DNA of 64,000 bases from Adhaeretor mobilis (GTDB lineage Bacteria; Planctomycetota; Planctomycetia; Pirellulales; Lacipirellulaceae), in assembly GCF_007741515.1 (NCBI RefSeq), contig NZ_CP036263.1:4017178-4081177 (forward strand), read 5' to 3'. The notes beneath the pieces are model-generated. The model searched no databases and was not told the origin of the DNA. It was given only the letters and a program-made list of their open reading frames with translations. Position 1 is the stretch's first letter. The number at the start of each line of letters is the position of its first letter. Shown here in pieces: positions 9,532-20,264 of this stretch. Both the position numbers and the translations under genes were made by a program.

Positions 9532-11571
9532 TCAGCGAATCTTGCTCGTACTTGCCGAGGGGATGCTCCCCGCACGAGCCTGGCCTTGGCGCTTGCTGAG
9601 CATCGCACCGACGACAAACCAGCCGTCTTCGTCGCTGCGCACGACGGTTCCGCCGGGGCTGAAGTAGCGACGCACGACTTCGAAGCTGGGCAGCGTACGA
9701 CCATCGATCTTTTGCTTGCGGAGAATGCCTTCGTCTTCGTCTTCAGGCGGAGTAAGCATGCGATTGAGCACGCGTCCCAGCAACGTTTTCGAGCGAGGCA
9801 TGGCACCCTGGCGAAGCAGTTCGTAGGTAGGGCGATAAGCTTCGTCGCTGCGGATGAAACAGCGAGCACATACGGCACCCTGCAGGAGCTGGCGCATGGC
9901 AGCGTCAACCTCATTAAAATCGCCGGCGCCGGCGAGCGTTTCCTCGGTTGGTTTGTCTTGAAGAACCTTCCTGAGAAAGTCCATATGCGAAGCGACCATG
10001 AGCTTACCGTCAGCTACACAAACGGCTGAAGCCTGCGAAATGCCGCTGGCAGGAGCCTCGTCTACTACCTCTGGCTCGGCCGGTGCGAGCGGGTCGAACT
10101 CGACGATGCCGATTTCGAGATCCTCGAAATCGTCCTCAGGTTCCATGATCTCCCAGACTTGGTGCCCATCTAGGGTACGCAAGTGGGCGTCAGGGTCGGC
10201 TTCCATGAATTTCTTCACTGCGTTGGCAATTGCTTGCTGATTAGTGACATCGATCGAGAACAGGAAGCGTTCGCTACTTGTCGTGATCGGCAACTCGTAA
10301 TCGGTCACGAGCGTAAGCCGCTGGCCGAGATGTTGGATGAACTCGTCGCGAACCTTTACGCGAGGACCATAAGGGTCTTCTTCCAAGCCCTTGATCATAC
10401 TTGCGAAAGCATCGTCGTAACCGGCGATGGCATCGAAGAGGCTATCGAAATTGTCGAACGCTGCTTTCAAATCTACATTAAATGTTCGATAGCTGGCCAA
10501 CTTACGTGGAATTGACTCTTTGGGAAGCAACTCGCCACCATTGGGGAAGTTCATCATTCGCATCGCAAGCGTGTACTTATCGTCACCAGTTGTAGTAGCC
10601 GGTGCGTAGACCGCCGTGCGATGGAGGATCTCATAGTTGCCTTGGACCGCCAGGTTCACGAACCCGCCGGCTCCTTGAACCGCACCGAAGCCCTGTTCGG
10701 TGAGAATTTTCAAATAGTCCTTGCCCATTCGCTTGCGGCCTGGGTTCAGCGAACGTACGGCACGTGCATAACCAAAAGGATCGATGAACCAGCGGAGCTC
10801 AGGTGAAAGATTGCCGGATTCCTGGCTGCAGCGCCGCATGGTTTGTTGATAGGGGACGACCTCCGTGAGCGTGTTCGTATCGGCGTTGCCGAAGCGAGCA
10901 ATCATTTCCACAGCTTCCGTCTTGCTATCGCTCGCGCAGAGCATCTCTTGGTGGATAAAGAACACGGCCTCGCGAGTCTTGCCATCGCGACGACTATTGG
11001 GAACATTATAGATGGTGAGCGCAATTCCATCGTGCGGCGTTATCTGCTTAGTCGCTTTTCGATTTGTCAGTTCAACTTCAATCTTTTCCAAGAGTTCTTC
11101 TGCCTCAGCCAACCGACCGGTAACATCCACGGTCATCACCATAGAGGCTCTCTTACCTGATCGTTCGACCATACCGAGACCTACTTCGCCGCTGGCGACG
11201 CCCATAAGGTCGCTCAGTTCGAGACCCAGCTTATCTTTTACGCCTGATAGTTGACGCTGCAACTGGCGTTTCATGTCTTGAACGAACGGCTTCATAGCCT
11301 CGTCCTTCACAAGTTGCCCCAGTTGGGTTTGGTTCCAATTGTCGGCCAACTTCGCCATATCGGCGATAGAGGCAAACCCGCGCGTGTTGGCGCTCATCAG
11401 CGAGTCCGCAGGAACGGCCGCCTCGAGCTGAGCTGCTTGCGGCAGGATTGCCAAGAGCAATGTTGCCAAGAGAAAGGCGGCCGCCAAGGTCGTGGCGTAT
11501 GAAGACGTGCGCGTCGAAGTAGTAATAGCCAAAATCTCATTCCTGCTTGTCAGGACCGCCAAAGCGGCCAA
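9532..11571 (-). CDS. Large secreted protein of unknown function
   Basis: 679 residues from the outermost start. A TTG at 11532 preceded by AGGA is an equally plausible start and would put a normal signal peptide (LAAAFLLATLLLAILPQAAQLEA) nearer the N-terminus. After the signal the protein is mixed alpha/beta with no membrane segment, and has several FNVDLKAAFDNFDSLF-type segments. An acidic, proline-rich stretch (DDFEDLEIGIVEFDPLAPAEPE) interrupts the last third. The pattern resembles large planctomycete secreted proteins of unknown role, and I cannot name a family. It stands alone, with about 400 empty bases on either side, so it is probably monocistronic. Confidence 0.7.
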   Translation of the reverse strand: MAALAVLTSRNEILAITTSTRTSSYATTLAAAFLLATLLLAILPQAAQLEAAVPADSLMSANTRGFASIADMAKLADNWNQTQLGQLVKDEAMKPFVQDMKRQLQRQLSGVKDKLGLELSDLMGVASGEVGLGMVERSGKRASMVMTVDVTGRLAEAEELLEKIEVELTNRKATKQITPHDGIALTIYNVPNSRRDGKTREAVFFIHQEMLCASDSKTEAVEMIARFGNADTNTLTEVVPYQQTMRRCSQESGNLSPELRWFIDPFGYARAVRSLNPGRKRMGKDYLKILTEQGFGAVQGAGGFVNLAVQGNYEILHRTAVYAPATTTGDDKYTLAMRMMNFPNGGELLPKESIPRKLASYRTFNVDLKAAFDNFDSLFDAIAGYDDAFASMIKGLEEDPYGPRVKVRDEFIQHLGQRLTLVTDYELPITTSSERFLFSIDVTNQQAIANAVKKFMEADPDAHLRTLDGHQVWEIMEPEDDFEDLEIGIVEFDPLAPAEPEVVDEAPASGISQASAVCVADGKLMVASHMDFLRKVLQDKPTEETLAGAGDFNEVDAAMRQLLQGAVCARCFIRSDEAYRPTYELLRQGAMPRSKTLLGRVLNRMLTPPEDEDEGILRKQKIDGRTLPSFEVVRRYFSPGGTVVRSDEDGWFVVGAMLSKRQGQARAGSIPSASTSKIR

Positions 11572-11966
11572 AGTCGTGGATCGTCAGCAGAGCAGGGCCC
11601 AACAGAAACATGCTCTTCGAAGACTCAGTTTGGGAATCAGTGCGCGGAGACTGTACTCATTCATCGGCTAGCTGGCAAGGTTTATCTCTCTTCGCTCGTC
11701 CGCACACCTAGAGCTTACCCAATGACGGGAATAGGTCCCATCGACATAAGCTGACGTTTTGGGAAGATAGGCGAAATATTTCGCTTGGGTCAGGTGGATT
11801 GCGGTGATTCGCATACATTCCACGATTTCCAAGACCGCTGAATCCTGCATGCGCAAGCCTTCCCGAGGCGACATACTTAAGCCCTCGGGTGATAGCGTAT
11901 CCTGGGTTCAAACCGGCGGCTTACGCATGTCGGCTCGGGAATCAGAGAGCAGAGCAGTCCGATTCG
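11572..11966. other. Gene-free stretch
   Basis: About 395 bases between two leftward genes. Short frames here lack coding character on both strands. A GGTTCAAACC near 11910 looks like a tRNA T-loop, but no acceptor or anticodon arm can be built around it. The part near 11572-11650 should hold the promoter of the secreted-protein gene; I see no clear promoter boxes. Confidence 0.45.
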
Positions 11967-13667
11967 CTAGCTCACGATGTCCCGTCGTCTAGCGAGGTAA
12001 TCCCAAACCACATAGCGGTCTAAATCGTTTCCGGCCGTGAAGAACACTCGCCCCTGGGTCGATTCGGCCAAATTGTAGGCAAATCGCACGTCCTCCTCAG
12101 TTTGCGACCAACTGGGCAGCAAGAAGAGGTTGATCGTGATATCCTCCCGTCTGCAAAGCTGCCCTTCGCGCATGGTTGCGGACTCGGTGCGTGGATCTGG
12201 CGGATAGAGAAGGTAGAGCATCTCCTCTTCGAAATGAGCCGTTGGTAGGCCGTCGGTGATGAGCACGATCTGGCGATTGGGTGTGTCCTGCTGAGCGAGC
12301 ATCTGCCGCGCGACGGCCAAGCCATGCTGGACATTCGTAAAGTGAGGAGGAATCTGATATTCGCTCACCTCGTCGCTGCTCATATCAGCCTTGAGCCGCA
12401 CGACCGGATCGTGCAGCGTCACCGGCTTGGGCATGAGCTCGATAACCTGCCCTCGCTCTACTCGTTTGGCGAAGCTGTACATTTCCACGAACTGCAAAAA
12501 GTCGCCCGGGTACTCACTGCGGATCAACCCTTCCAGTGCCAATGCCATCCGCTTCACATTGATGTACTGCCCGTCGTAGCGCATCGAACCGCTCATATCC
12601 ATGACTACGCAAGTGGCACACTTTGGGGAATTGCGAGTTAAGTGTATCTGTAAGTCGTCTTGCCCGAGGCGCACCGGCAGTCCTGGTCCTTGGCGAATGA
12701 GCGCGTTTATAAAGGAACCGGGGATATCTAGGTTCGTGACCGAATCGCCGAACTCATACTCCTTGGTCTGTTGCATTTCGACAGCGCCTTCACCCACCGT
12801 GGGACCTTGATGTCGACCTGTGCGCGAAGCTTTGAGCTCACTGAACAATCGCTCCAGCAGTTTCCCTTGAAAGATGCGATACGCTTTAGGCGTAAGTTGA
12901 AAGTTGCCACCCTTTTGCTGGAGTCCTTGTTGCTCTGCCACTTCGCGCAAGTAGTCCTGCACTTGTTGCTGGAGGGCGCTTAGTTGCTCGACATCGCCTG
13001 GCTCGGCGAATTCGGCGAGCGCGTCCATGTCGATCAGGCCAATCTGGGCCGTCTCGGCGGCTTCCTCAAGTTGCCGAATCAGTTCATCGATTCGCTCTAG
13101 TTCTTCTTTGATCTCTAATGCTTGCGGCACAGTCATCGACTCGCGGCCGGTAAACTCGTACTTCGCAGCCAGTTGCTCGACTTGATACTTGTTTCCCAAT
13201 GTTTCGATGAGCCCCACTAACGCCCTGGCAAGCGGCGATTGGTCGTCGCCCGTGGCATACCACAGGCGCTCCAAGTCGCGGATTTGCTCGTACTTGACGG
13301 CTTGCTCGAAGCGCTCGCGATGTGGCTTAGGCGGCTGAGTCTTACTTGCCTGTTCGCGAAATGACTTCGCGGCGCGCTTGCGGACTTTGCGGGTCTCATA
13401 CTTGTCCAAAATTTTCCGCTTACGTTCACGGAGCATGGCCAGTAAGGCATCGATACTAGGGCCCAACCCTTGGATTTGGCTCGGATCGATTCGAACCGCC
13501 CGCGCAAGTTCCTCCTGTGTCAACTCCCTTCGCTCTCCGAACATGAGCATATGCTCGAAGGCGGAAGACACCATGTCTGGTGGCGGTTGCGTAGGGCTGG
13601 GGAATCGCTGGGGATCGTACTGCTGGTAGGTGTGGATGACACCTCCCAGGCTCTTGCGATCGGCCAT
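11967..13667 (-). CDS. vWA-domain protein (COG4867-like)
   Basis: 566 residues from the ATG at 13667; the frame runs on upstream but without protein-like sequence. The N-terminal two thirds are charged and helical (KRKILDKYETRKVRKRAAK and many Glu/Gln repeats). The C-terminal third is a von Willebrand A domain with an intact MIDAS motif DMSGSM in VVMDMSGSM, and a later LITDGLPT strand. The layout matches a conserved cytoplasmic vWA family usually found with MoxR or magnesium-chelatase-like AAA+ ATPases, where such pairs remodel protein complexes. No ATPase gene is adjacent here, so any partner must be elsewhere. There is no signal peptide. Confidence 0.8.
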   Translation of the reverse strand: MADRKSLGGVIHTYQQYDPQRFPSPTQPPPDMVSSAFEHMLMFGERRELTQEELARAVRIDPSQIQGLGPSIDALLAMLRERKRKILDKYETRKVRKRAAKSFREQASKTQPPKPHRERFEQAVKYEQIRDLERLWYATGDDQSPLARALVGLIETLGNKYQVEQLAAKYEFTGRESMTVPQALEIKEELERIDELIRQLEEAAETAQIGLIDMDALAEFAEPGDVEQLSALQQQVQDYLREVAEQQGLQQKGGNFQLTPKAYRIFQGKLLERLFSELKASRTGRHQGPTVGEGAVEMQQTKEYEFGDSVTNLDIPGSFINALIRQGPGLPVRLGQDDLQIHLTRNSPKCATCVVMDMSGSMRYDGQYINVKRMALALEGLIRSEYPGDFLQFVEMYSFAKRVERGQVIELMPKPVTLHDPVVRLKADMSSDEVSEYQIPPHFTNVQHGLAVARQMLAQQDTPNRQIVLITDGLPTAHFEEEMLYLLYPPDPRTESATMREGQLCRREDITINLFLLPSWSQTEEDVRFAYNLAESTQGRVFFTAGNDLDRYVVWDYLARRRDIVS

Positions 13668-13786
13668 AGGATGCTGCTTTGGGAATTTGATGTGTTGGGG
13701 AACGAAATCGCTACGAGTGCATCGTAGTGGCCATAGTCCCAGCAGGCAAATCACTCGCAACTACAGCAATTCCGGGAAGCTCGCAT

Positions 13787-14737
13787 TCAGAAATTCTTGA
13801 GTATCTCGTGCACATGCCACTTAAACATGGTGACGTGCCCCGCCTTGGGATCAATCGTCAAGGTGCTACCCGGCAGTTGCGAATGAAAGTAGTGAGCCAT
13901 TGAAGGCGTCACGATGCGATCGCAGCCACCTTGCCAGATGGAGACATCCACACCGGCAGCTTCAGCCACGGCAAATCCCCAGCAGCTTCCCAGTAATCCA
14001 ATATCTTTGACGAGTCCCTGCGGGCCGCAAACCGTTGCCTCACGCAAGTTAGCAACGAGCCGGTTCTTCAGCTTGGGATTGCAAAGCACGAGCTTGCGGT
14101 CCGCAGCCGTCCAACTCTTGGTGACTTGCTTGACGATACTGTCGGGCTTGCGATTTAGCCGACGATCAAGCAAGCCTATACCAAAGTTCCCTAGTCGCGG
14201 ACGACGGCGCAGAAGATCGATCATATCGTCGGAGTTGCCACGCACTACTGGCGCTCCTGGAGGAGTATGCCCTGAGACGAGTGCCAAATGCGTCACACGC
14301 TCTGGCATCGCGCGAGCCACTGCGAGACCGTAGGGTGCCCCACCAGAAAGCGCGATAATACCAAATGGTGCTCCTTCGATCCCCATGGCCGCCAGCAATT
14401 GGTCAACGTCGGTAGGCCAGTCGGTAATCCGACGACAACCGTAATACGTCGAATTGCCTATGCCGGGGCGATTGATCGAAATCAAACGGATTCCCGACTC
14501 ATCGAGTTCCTCATCGCAGAGACCTACCTCAAGGTGCGAACCCGGAGTTCCATGAAAATAAAGCACCAAGTTACCTGTCGGGACACCGTACTCTGCGTAG
14601 TGGATATATCGACCATTCGCCAAACGCACACGCTTACCCGGATGGAAATCGAGTTCCGCTTGGGCGTTGCTCGTCGCCAGGAGCGTGATCAATAGGGCAA
14701 GGTGTGGCAATACAGAACGGAGCAGCGAAAATTTCAC
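13787..14737 (-). CDS. Secreted alpha/beta hydrolase
   Basis: 316 residues beginning with a signal peptide (LLRSVLPHLALLITLLATSNAQA). The body is an alpha/beta-hydrolase fold: the oxyanion strand LYFHGTPGSH, a nucleophile elbow IALSGGAPYG carrying the catalytic serine, and a late PKAGHVTMF giving the histidine. The elbow style with GGAPYGLAVA is like the epoxide-hydrolase or proline-iminopeptidase branch. The substrate cannot be told. Expected to act in the periplasm or outside. The gene is followed after about 120 bp by the vWA gene on the same strand, with no clear functional link. Confidence 0.8.
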   Translation of the reverse strand: MKFSLLRSVLPHLALLITLLATSNAQAELDFHPGKRVRLANGRYIHYAEYGVPTGNLVLYFHGTPGSHLEVGLCDEELDESGIRLISINRPGIGNSTYYGCRRITDWPTDVDQLLAAMGIEGAPFGIIALSGGAPYGLAVARAMPERVTHLALVSGHTPPGAPVVRGNSDDMIDLLRRRPRLGNFGIGLLDRRLNRKPDSIVKQVTKSWTAADRKLVLCNPKLKNRLVANLREATVCGPQGLVKDIGLLGSCWGFAVAEAAGVDVSIWQGGCDRIVTPSMAHYFHSQLPGSTLTIDPKAGHVTMFKWHVHEILKNF

Positions 14738-14888
14738 TGGAAGGGCTTTCGAGAGGGATTCAAAGCGTGGGTGAAATCCGAGACTCCTTCAGTATATGTC
14801 GCCTGCAGTTGCAGTGTGGAATAAATTAAGAGATCGCGATCACCTGGAGACCGGCCGACCGGGAATGGTGTGGTAACGATTAGAGCGC

Positions 14889-16727
14889 CTATAGCAGGCG
14901 TCCTACGAGAGACCATGTGGTCCGCTGGCGAACGATGGCGATGCAACCGAATAGCAGCAAGAGCCCCGATACAGGCTCTGGTATCGCGATCAACTGCCCG
15001 ACAGGTGAGTATTGCTGCTGCCAAACGAGGAGATCTCCGCCATTGCTTCTGCCATCGCCGTTGGCATCAGCGGCTAAGGCACCGCCATAGTTCGCCTGCC
15101 ATATCGCGAGGTCGTCGCCGTCTACAACATTGCTGAAATTAAAGTCGGAGGACAAGAATTCGAGTTCGGACTCGTACAGAAATAGTCCGCTCCCTCCACT
15201 GGCAAACTCGGCTAGAAACACGACATCACCGGCATCACTGAGCCCTCGCGTTCCGGCGGCGTACCCATCGGCAAGTTTTATGGATTCAATCGTTTCGCCG
15301 GCGAGCACATCGCCCTTACGCGCAATTAGCATTGAACCACCTTGGGTATCGATAAGCCAAAGTCCTTGATCGTTGTTGGAGTTGACGCTTCCGCCAACGG
15401 CAAGTGTTGCTGAGAGGGCAACCTGCCCGAGGGAGTTGAAGGCCGAAGAGTCAAAGCTACTAAAGTCCGCACCGGGCATATCCGGCACGCCACCGCTTCC
15501 AAGACGCGCAATCAGCTGGCTCTGTGCTGGGTCGGCTTCCAGTAGCCAGAGGCCGCCTGCATCCGCAGCAGTTACTCCGCCGACGCCGATGTTGAGATCT
15601 GCTTGCACGAGAGTTTGACCCACGTCATTGAGCCGTGGCGCAGAAAACCCCGCGAATGTGGCAGCAGGTACCTCAGGTACGCTGTCGCCCTCGCGTGCCA
15701 ATAAGGTCGAGGCACTGCCATCGTATAACCACACGCCACGATCGTTGGATGTCGTAGTGCCACCACCGATTTGTAACGTCGCGTCAAAAGCTACTTGTCC
15801 CGAGCTGTTGATCGTTGCTGTGTCGAAGGACCCAAATTTGCTGGCGGACACTCCGGCTACTGCGTCTGATTGGCGAGCCACCAAAGTACCGCCTGAGGAA
15901 TCCATGCGCCAAAGTCCAAGGCGGTTTGAAGCGGCAACGCCCCCTGGTCCTTCCTCGAGTCGACCGTAAACCATTGATTGACCGTTCTCGTTAGCCGCCT
16001 GCAGAACCAAGTTTGAAAAAGTACCGCCTGGCACCGCAGGCGGGGATGTCACATTTGTTCGGGCTACAAGCGAAGAACTTTGATCAGCTGAGTGAGTCCA
16101 AATACCTTTGTCGTTGGTAGAATCGACGTCGGGAACCGTCAACTGCAAGTGTGCAAGCGTGGCTGCAGTACTCCCAGTAAGCAATGGAGCGCCAATGCTT
16201 GTGAAACTTGAACTGGACACGCCAGCTGGGATCGTCGCGCCGGTGCGCACCAACTGTGTGCTAGACGCACCAAGGTCCCAAACTCCATCGTGGTTGCTGG
16301 TCGTGATTCCACCAACGCCCGTCTTTAGTTGGCCATGGACAAGCACCTCGCCACTCACTCCGAGCGAGGTGGCGAGAAAGCTGTCAAACCGAGCCCCAGA
16401 AGCTCCTGGAACGCTGCTGAGCCCCTCACGTGAGACTAAGCTGGTTGCCCCCGATTTCCAGGCCCAGACGCCCGTGTCGTTGTCCGTAGTCACAGAGCTC
16501 ACACCAGTTTCGAGGTTCCCCATAAAGGCAACTTCGCCACCAACGATGATCACTGGTGCTGAGAAACCCGCAAATATCGCAGCGTCATCAGCAACGTCGC
16601 CACTCTGCACAAGCAACGAGGGAGTCGCTGCTCGAGTTGACGTTGCTGCTGAACTTATGGCGAGGGAGAGGAGTGCGTAGCAGAGAAGCGACTGGGCACG
16701 GCGCGTTCTAGAGAAGCATAAGTGCAT
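14889..16727 (-). CDS. PEP-CTERM protein with NDxGxW-type tandem repeats and dockerin-like pair
   Basis: 612 residues. A signal peptide (SLLCYALLSLAISSAATSTRA) leads into about seven repeats of some 60 residues, each with a core such as TSNDRGVWLYDG, NDKGIWTHS or NNDQGLWLID. These are the tandem repeats of a choice-of-anchor family known from planctomycetes and other environmental bacteria. A dockerin-like pair follows (DFNFSNVVDGDDLAIWQ and DANGDGRSNGGDLLVWQ), then the sorting signal: an IPEP motif, a hydrophobic helix and arginines. PEP-CTERM proteins are normally handled by an exosortase and linked to exopolysaccharide export; no exosortase is in this window. The tail after the helix is a little longer than usual. 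Confidence 0.88.
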   Translation of the reverse strand: MHLCFSRTRRAQSLLCYALLSLAISSAATSTRAATPSLLVQSGDVADDAAIFAGFSAPVIIVGGEVAFMGNLETGVSSVTTDNDTGVWAWKSGATSLVSREGLSSVPGASGARFDSFLATSLGVSGEVLVHGQLKTGVGGITTSNHDGVWDLGASSTQLVRTGATIPAGVSSSSFTSIGAPLLTGSTAATLAHLQLTVPDVDSTNDKGIWTHSADQSSSLVARTNVTSPPAVPGGTFSNLVLQAANENGQSMVYGRLEEGPGGVAASNRLGLWRMDSSGGTLVARQSDAVAGVSASKFGSFDTATINSSGQVAFDATLQIGGGTTTSNDRGVWLYDGSASTLLAREGDSVPEVPAATFAGFSAPRLNDVGQTLVQADLNIGVGGVTAADAGGLWLLEADPAQSQLIARLGSGGVPDMPGADFSSFDSSAFNSLGQVALSATLAVGGSVNSNNDQGLWLIDTQGGSMLIARKGDVLAGETIESIKLADGYAAGTRGLSDAGDVVFLAEFASGGSGLFLYESELEFLSSDFNFSNVVDGDDLAIWQANYGGALAADANGDGRSNGGDLLVWQQQYSPVGQLIAIPEPVSGLLLLFGCIAIVRQRTTWSLVGRLL

Positions 16728-16858
16728 CGTGGCAAAATCCGAATCAAGAGAAGTGATTGACTGTGGATTTTTGCTAAGCTAATCGAGCAGCAGACCGAAT
16801 GCAAATTTTTGCCTGCGTAGGGCTTTATGCTTCTCGTAGGCCCTCATGATTTCGCCAG

Positions 16859-18874
16859 CTATTCAGAGGTGCCGAGTTGCCGTAACCGTTGAGCACGCAA
16901 CAGGTTGCCTTGGTGCTGCGGTGAGCCCTCGCAGCAATTTTGTAACACCTGCACTGCCTTATCAATTTCGCCCAACTGTTCGTAAGTCCGAGCAAGATTG
17001 TAACTAGCGGCGGCAACAAGGATGACGTCATCAACCTTATCCGGGTCGATCGATTCGAACCAAAACTGGGCCGTCTCGTAGCGTCCTTCATCGTAGGACA
17101 ACTGACCGAGCCATAGACTGGCTAATGCTTTGGCTTGCTCCGCTACTGAGCGAACTTGTGGAGGGAGCTTGCTCAGCGCTTCGCCCGAGGGACGCACACG
17201 CTCATTTTGATACAAACGGATTGCATCGCGATGGCCTTCGCGAGGCTCTGCCAGCTGACTCTTGCGATCGCTTCGTAACGGTGGCTTCTTACCCTGAAAG
17301 TGTAATGCCCGCGCTTTCCATAGCATCGGTTCTTGACGAAAAGGATCGAACGCTTTCGCCGCAAGGCGTCGCTTGCTGATCTTGATCGAGTGCTCATCGA
17401 CAATCGATTGAAATGGCAACGGCCATAGCTTCACTGCTTGAATCGAGTGTTGCTTTTGGAGTTCACTCTGCAAGTCCGCAAGATCGGAACTCAAGAGTAC
17501 TATCTGCTCATCTTCGAGAGCGTTTTCCAAGAGGTGCGATCGCCCAGTGAGCTGGAACGGCGAGGCAACGATCTGTGCCTCGACGCGACTGAGATCATAC
17601 TCTGCGTAGAGACTTGGCAATAAATCAGAATCCGCCTGAACTCGAGCGAGCGTGAGTACTTCTTGGGTTTCACTGTTCACCACCGGAAGGCCCAGCCTTG
17701 TATCGTACAAGTACAGCTCCCCTTCAATCAGTACGGCAGGCAGCCAAAACTCGGCCGGCGATTCGTCGCCTGAACTCACAGCCAAGACAACGGCTGCAAG
17801 CTGTTGCTGGCGACAAAGCTCTACGAAGACCCACGCACGATCTTCCACCGTGCCACGTCCGTAGAGCAACGCCTGCCAGGGATGGTGAATATCGACCGCC
17901 TGTTCGGCAGTAACCGCCCAAACATTCCTTACGGTCCAGTCGAACAGTGCCGTTGCTGCTTCCAGATCGGTAACCGCATCGCCCCGCGCCCAGTCTGAAA
18001 TATCGCGCAACCAGATAGCCTCTTGCAAGGCTCGTCCTTCGCCGGGCGCCAAGCTGTCGTCCAGCAACGCCGCTTCTGAGATCCTATCGGCGAGTTCCTC
18101 GTCCTGCCTCAAGCCTTGAGGCAGTGTATCAATGAGTTGTAGAGCAGCCTTCTCATCAATTTTTGCCTGGCGATTACGCAGCCAGCGATTGGCCGTATCC
18201 ACTAGCAACTCCAACTCGCCCAAATCAGGCGTAGGCGCCCAATCCACGGGCGGCCTACGGAGTTTTACGTAGTTTTCTATCGCATTGCGAATGGTCTTGG
18301 CGCGACGATTAGAAAATCTCCAAATCTCGATGCGTTCGGGATTCACCAATGGATTAGGAATATCGACATCAAGAATCAACGCATTCTGTGGGTTGCGATC
18401 GTCCAAGCGGCGAACCTTCAGCGAGACATACGACCGCTCCTCGAGGCCGCGCTGCGCGCTTTCGCTAGTCGGATCTACGTAGTAGAGCCGCACAATGTCG
18501 CCCGGCTTGACCTCTGCATCGTGAAAGTTCGCGTTGTTGAGCGGTACCTGAAGATAGTTATTGCCAGCACCCAATGCTTGTGGGTTTGAAGTCACTACCG
18601 CAAGCACTTCGTTTCCGTCAGCGCTATTGGTCGCGTCGAGGATTTTTTCTTCGCGCACTAGGTCAGTATCTACCCGATTCGCAAGATCATTCAGCGTACT
18701 CGCAAAACTACTGATTAGTACTTCTGCCTGAGCACCCTGATAAGACTTTTTCGCGTTTGATTTCTTGGGCCTGTGTGCTGCTGGTCGTCGCTCGTTGCAC
18801 CCGGCAATGATTAGCAATCCGATTAGCAGCGTAACGATCGCACGTGGATGACTCCTGGTAGCTAGGCGTTTCAC
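16859..18874 (-). CDS. Lipoprotein with degenerate transglutaminase-like domain and TPR tail
   Basis: 671 residues starting at a GTG that overlaps the kdsA stop codon (GTGA), so translation is coupled to kdsA. A lipobox LIIAGC near residue 26 marks an envelope lipoprotein. The middle (about 290-400) aligns by eye with transglutaminase-like domains, but where GDC would carry the catalytic cysteine it reads GTVEDRA, and the usual HAW is replaced. Only the aspartate region (YDTRLGLPV) looks kept. It is therefore probably a structural or binding domain. The C-terminus has TPR-like helices ([20 protein letters not shown]). Coupling to kdsA suggests an envelope role, but that is inference. Confidence 0.7.
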   Translation of the reverse strand: MKRLATRSHPRAIVTLLIGLLIIAGCNERRPAAHRPKKSNAKKSYQGAQAEVLISSFASTLNDLANRVDTDLVREEKILDATNSADGNEVLAVVTSNPQALGAGNNYLQVPLNNANFHDAEVKPGDIVRLYYVDPTSESAQRGLEERSYVSLKVRRLDDRNPQNALILDVDIPNPLVNPERIEIWRFSNRRAKTIRNAIENYVKLRRPPVDWAPTPDLGELELLVDTANRWLRNRQAKIDEKAALQLIDTLPQGLRQDEELADRISEAALLDDSLAPGEGRALQEAIWLRDISDWARGDAVTDLEAATALFDWTVRNVWAVTAEQAVDIHHPWQALLYGRGTVEDRAWVFVELCRQQQLAAVVLAVSSGDESPAEFWLPAVLIEGELYLYDTRLGLPVVNSETQEVLTLARVQADSDLLPSLYAEYDLSRVEAQIVASPFQLTGRSHLLENALEDEQIVLLSSDLADLQSELQKQHSIQAVKLWPLPFQSIVDEHSIKISKRRLAAKAFDPFRQEPMLWKARALHFQGKKPPLRSDRKSQLAEPREGHRDAIRLYQNERVRPSGEALSKLPPQVRSVAEQAKALASLWLGQLSYDEGRYETAQFWFESIDPDKVDDVILVAAASYNLARTYEQLGEIDKAVQVLQNCCEGSPQHQGNLLRAQRLRQLGTSE

Positions 18875-19704
18875 GAAAGGACTTCCTCCGTTGCGGCGCG
18901 AATGGCCAGCACACGTCGCATGAAACCTTCCATCTGGTCGAGTGGGATCATGTTGGGTCCGTCGCTAGGCGAGAGATCAGGATTGGGGTGCGTCTCACAA
19001 AACAGCCCGTCGATTCCCACAGCCATTGCCGCCCGGGCAAGTGGTTCGACCATCTCGCGATTGCCACCCGTTGCTCCCCCTAAACCGCCCGGCTCTTGTA
19101 CGCTGTGTGTCGCGTCAAACACGACCGGAGTACCGAAGGCTTGCATTTGTGGCAGCGCTCGCATGTCGTTCACGAGCCGGCCATACCCAAAGAAAGTGCC
19201 GCGCTCGCAGAGCAAGAGGTTCTCACATTTCGCATCGCGAAGTTTCTTGACGACATGCTGCATATCGCCGGGGGCCATGAACTGCCCCTTCTTCACGTTG
19301 ACTGCCTTGCCTGTCTTGGCGGCAGCCAGTAGCAAGTCCGTCTGGCGAGCCAAGAAGGCAGGGATCTGCAACAGGTCACAAACCCCGCCCGCAACTTCCG
19401 CTTGGCTAGCCTCGTGAATGTCGGTCGTCACCGGTAAGCCGGTGGCGTCTTTCACTTCGGCTAGCATCGCAAGCCCATCGACAAGCCCCGGGCCGCGAAT
19501 GGCATTGCCGGAAGTGCGATTCGCCTTATCGAAAGACGCCTTAAAAACCAACTGCACGGGCAAGTCAGAGGCGATTCGCTGCAATTCTTCTGCGATTTCA
19601 ATCGCTGCGGCGGCCGTTTCCAGCACACACGGGCCGGCGATCCAGAGGAGTGGCTGTCCGGCGCCGCAGGTATAGGGCCCGACGTGGGCTAGGGTTTTGG
19701 TCAC
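18871..19704 (-). CDS. kdsA: 3-deoxy-D-manno-octulosonate 8-phosphate synthase
   Basis: 277 residues from the GTG at 19704, which gives the normal family length; the frame extends to an ATG at 19794 but the added residues do not fit the family. The enzyme condenses phosphoenolpyruvate with arabinose 5-phosphate to make KDO 8-phosphate for the lipopolysaccharide inner core, in the cytoplasm. Family hallmarks are plain: WIAGPCVLE at the N-terminus, [44 protein letters not shown], and a terminal [19 protein letters not shown]. The cysteine in AGPC suggests the metal-dependent class. It is the first gene of a two-gene unit with the lipoprotein gene and supports an LPS-bearing envelope. Confidence 0.95.
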   Translation of the reverse strand: MTKTLAHVGPYTCGAGQPLLWIAGPCVLETAAAAIEIAEELQRIASDLPVQLVFKASFDKANRTSGNAIRGPGLVDGLAMLAEVKDATGLPVTTDIHEASQAEVAGGVCDLLQIPAFLARQTDLLLAAAKTGKAVNVKKGQFMAPGDMQHVVKKLRDAKCENLLLCERGTFFGYGRLVNDMRALPQMQAFGTPVVFDATHSVQEPGGLGGATGGNREMVEPLARAAMAVGIDGLFCETHPNPDLSPSDGPNMIPLDQMEGFMRRVLAIRAATEEVLS

Positions 19705-20264
19705 GATATTGGCTCTTCGCTTCGTTCCAGATGGCTGATTGCTCACACTATAGCGGCGGTTTTCTATACGTAGAACAGCCACTATCCGGTTCAAAATCCT
19801 ATTGGCTGGTGCGTCTCACCATGAGATCTGCGTGTCTTGCGAGCACTCGCTCAATTCTTCAGTCGGATGCGTAGAGCGAGTCTTTCAGCAACTCCAAGAA
19901 AGCCACAAGTCTTTCATGGCAAGTGCTTTACGACGAGAGGCAGATGTCAATCTCCCATTTTGGGACGATCTTGCGACTGCTTGGAGCGGAGGTTGATGCT
20001 ATCGATGTTTTGAAGGCTGTTTTGCTTCGTTTTGTGCCAAGATCAAACAGTACTTTGAGGCTTCCCAAGCCGGCAGTGGTTTACTGGACCCGATACGGAA
20101 ACTAAATCGTCTCACGCTAACATGCTTAAGGGTAACAACTTACAAAGACTGCGACACCCAAGTCAGGCGATCCCACGAAACTTTCGGCACGATTGCTGCT
20201 TTAGTACAAAGCGTGGACATGCAGCTTACCAATGGTTTCTGCGGCCACTCAACCTTGCTGGCCC
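19705..20264. other. Gene-free stretch between kdsA and the structured element
   Basis: About 560 bases with only short, uncharacteristic frames. The first part is the kdsA upstream region. The rest leads rightwards into a strong stem-loop with a T run on the plus strand, so a plus-strand transcript starting somewhere here is possible. I see no convincing promoter boxes and no homology I recognise. Confidence 0.4.

Noticed and set aside
11905-11925. Possible tRNA T-loop (GGTTCAAACC)
   Set aside because: No acceptor stem, D arm or anticodon arm can be formed around it; stem pairing on either side fails.
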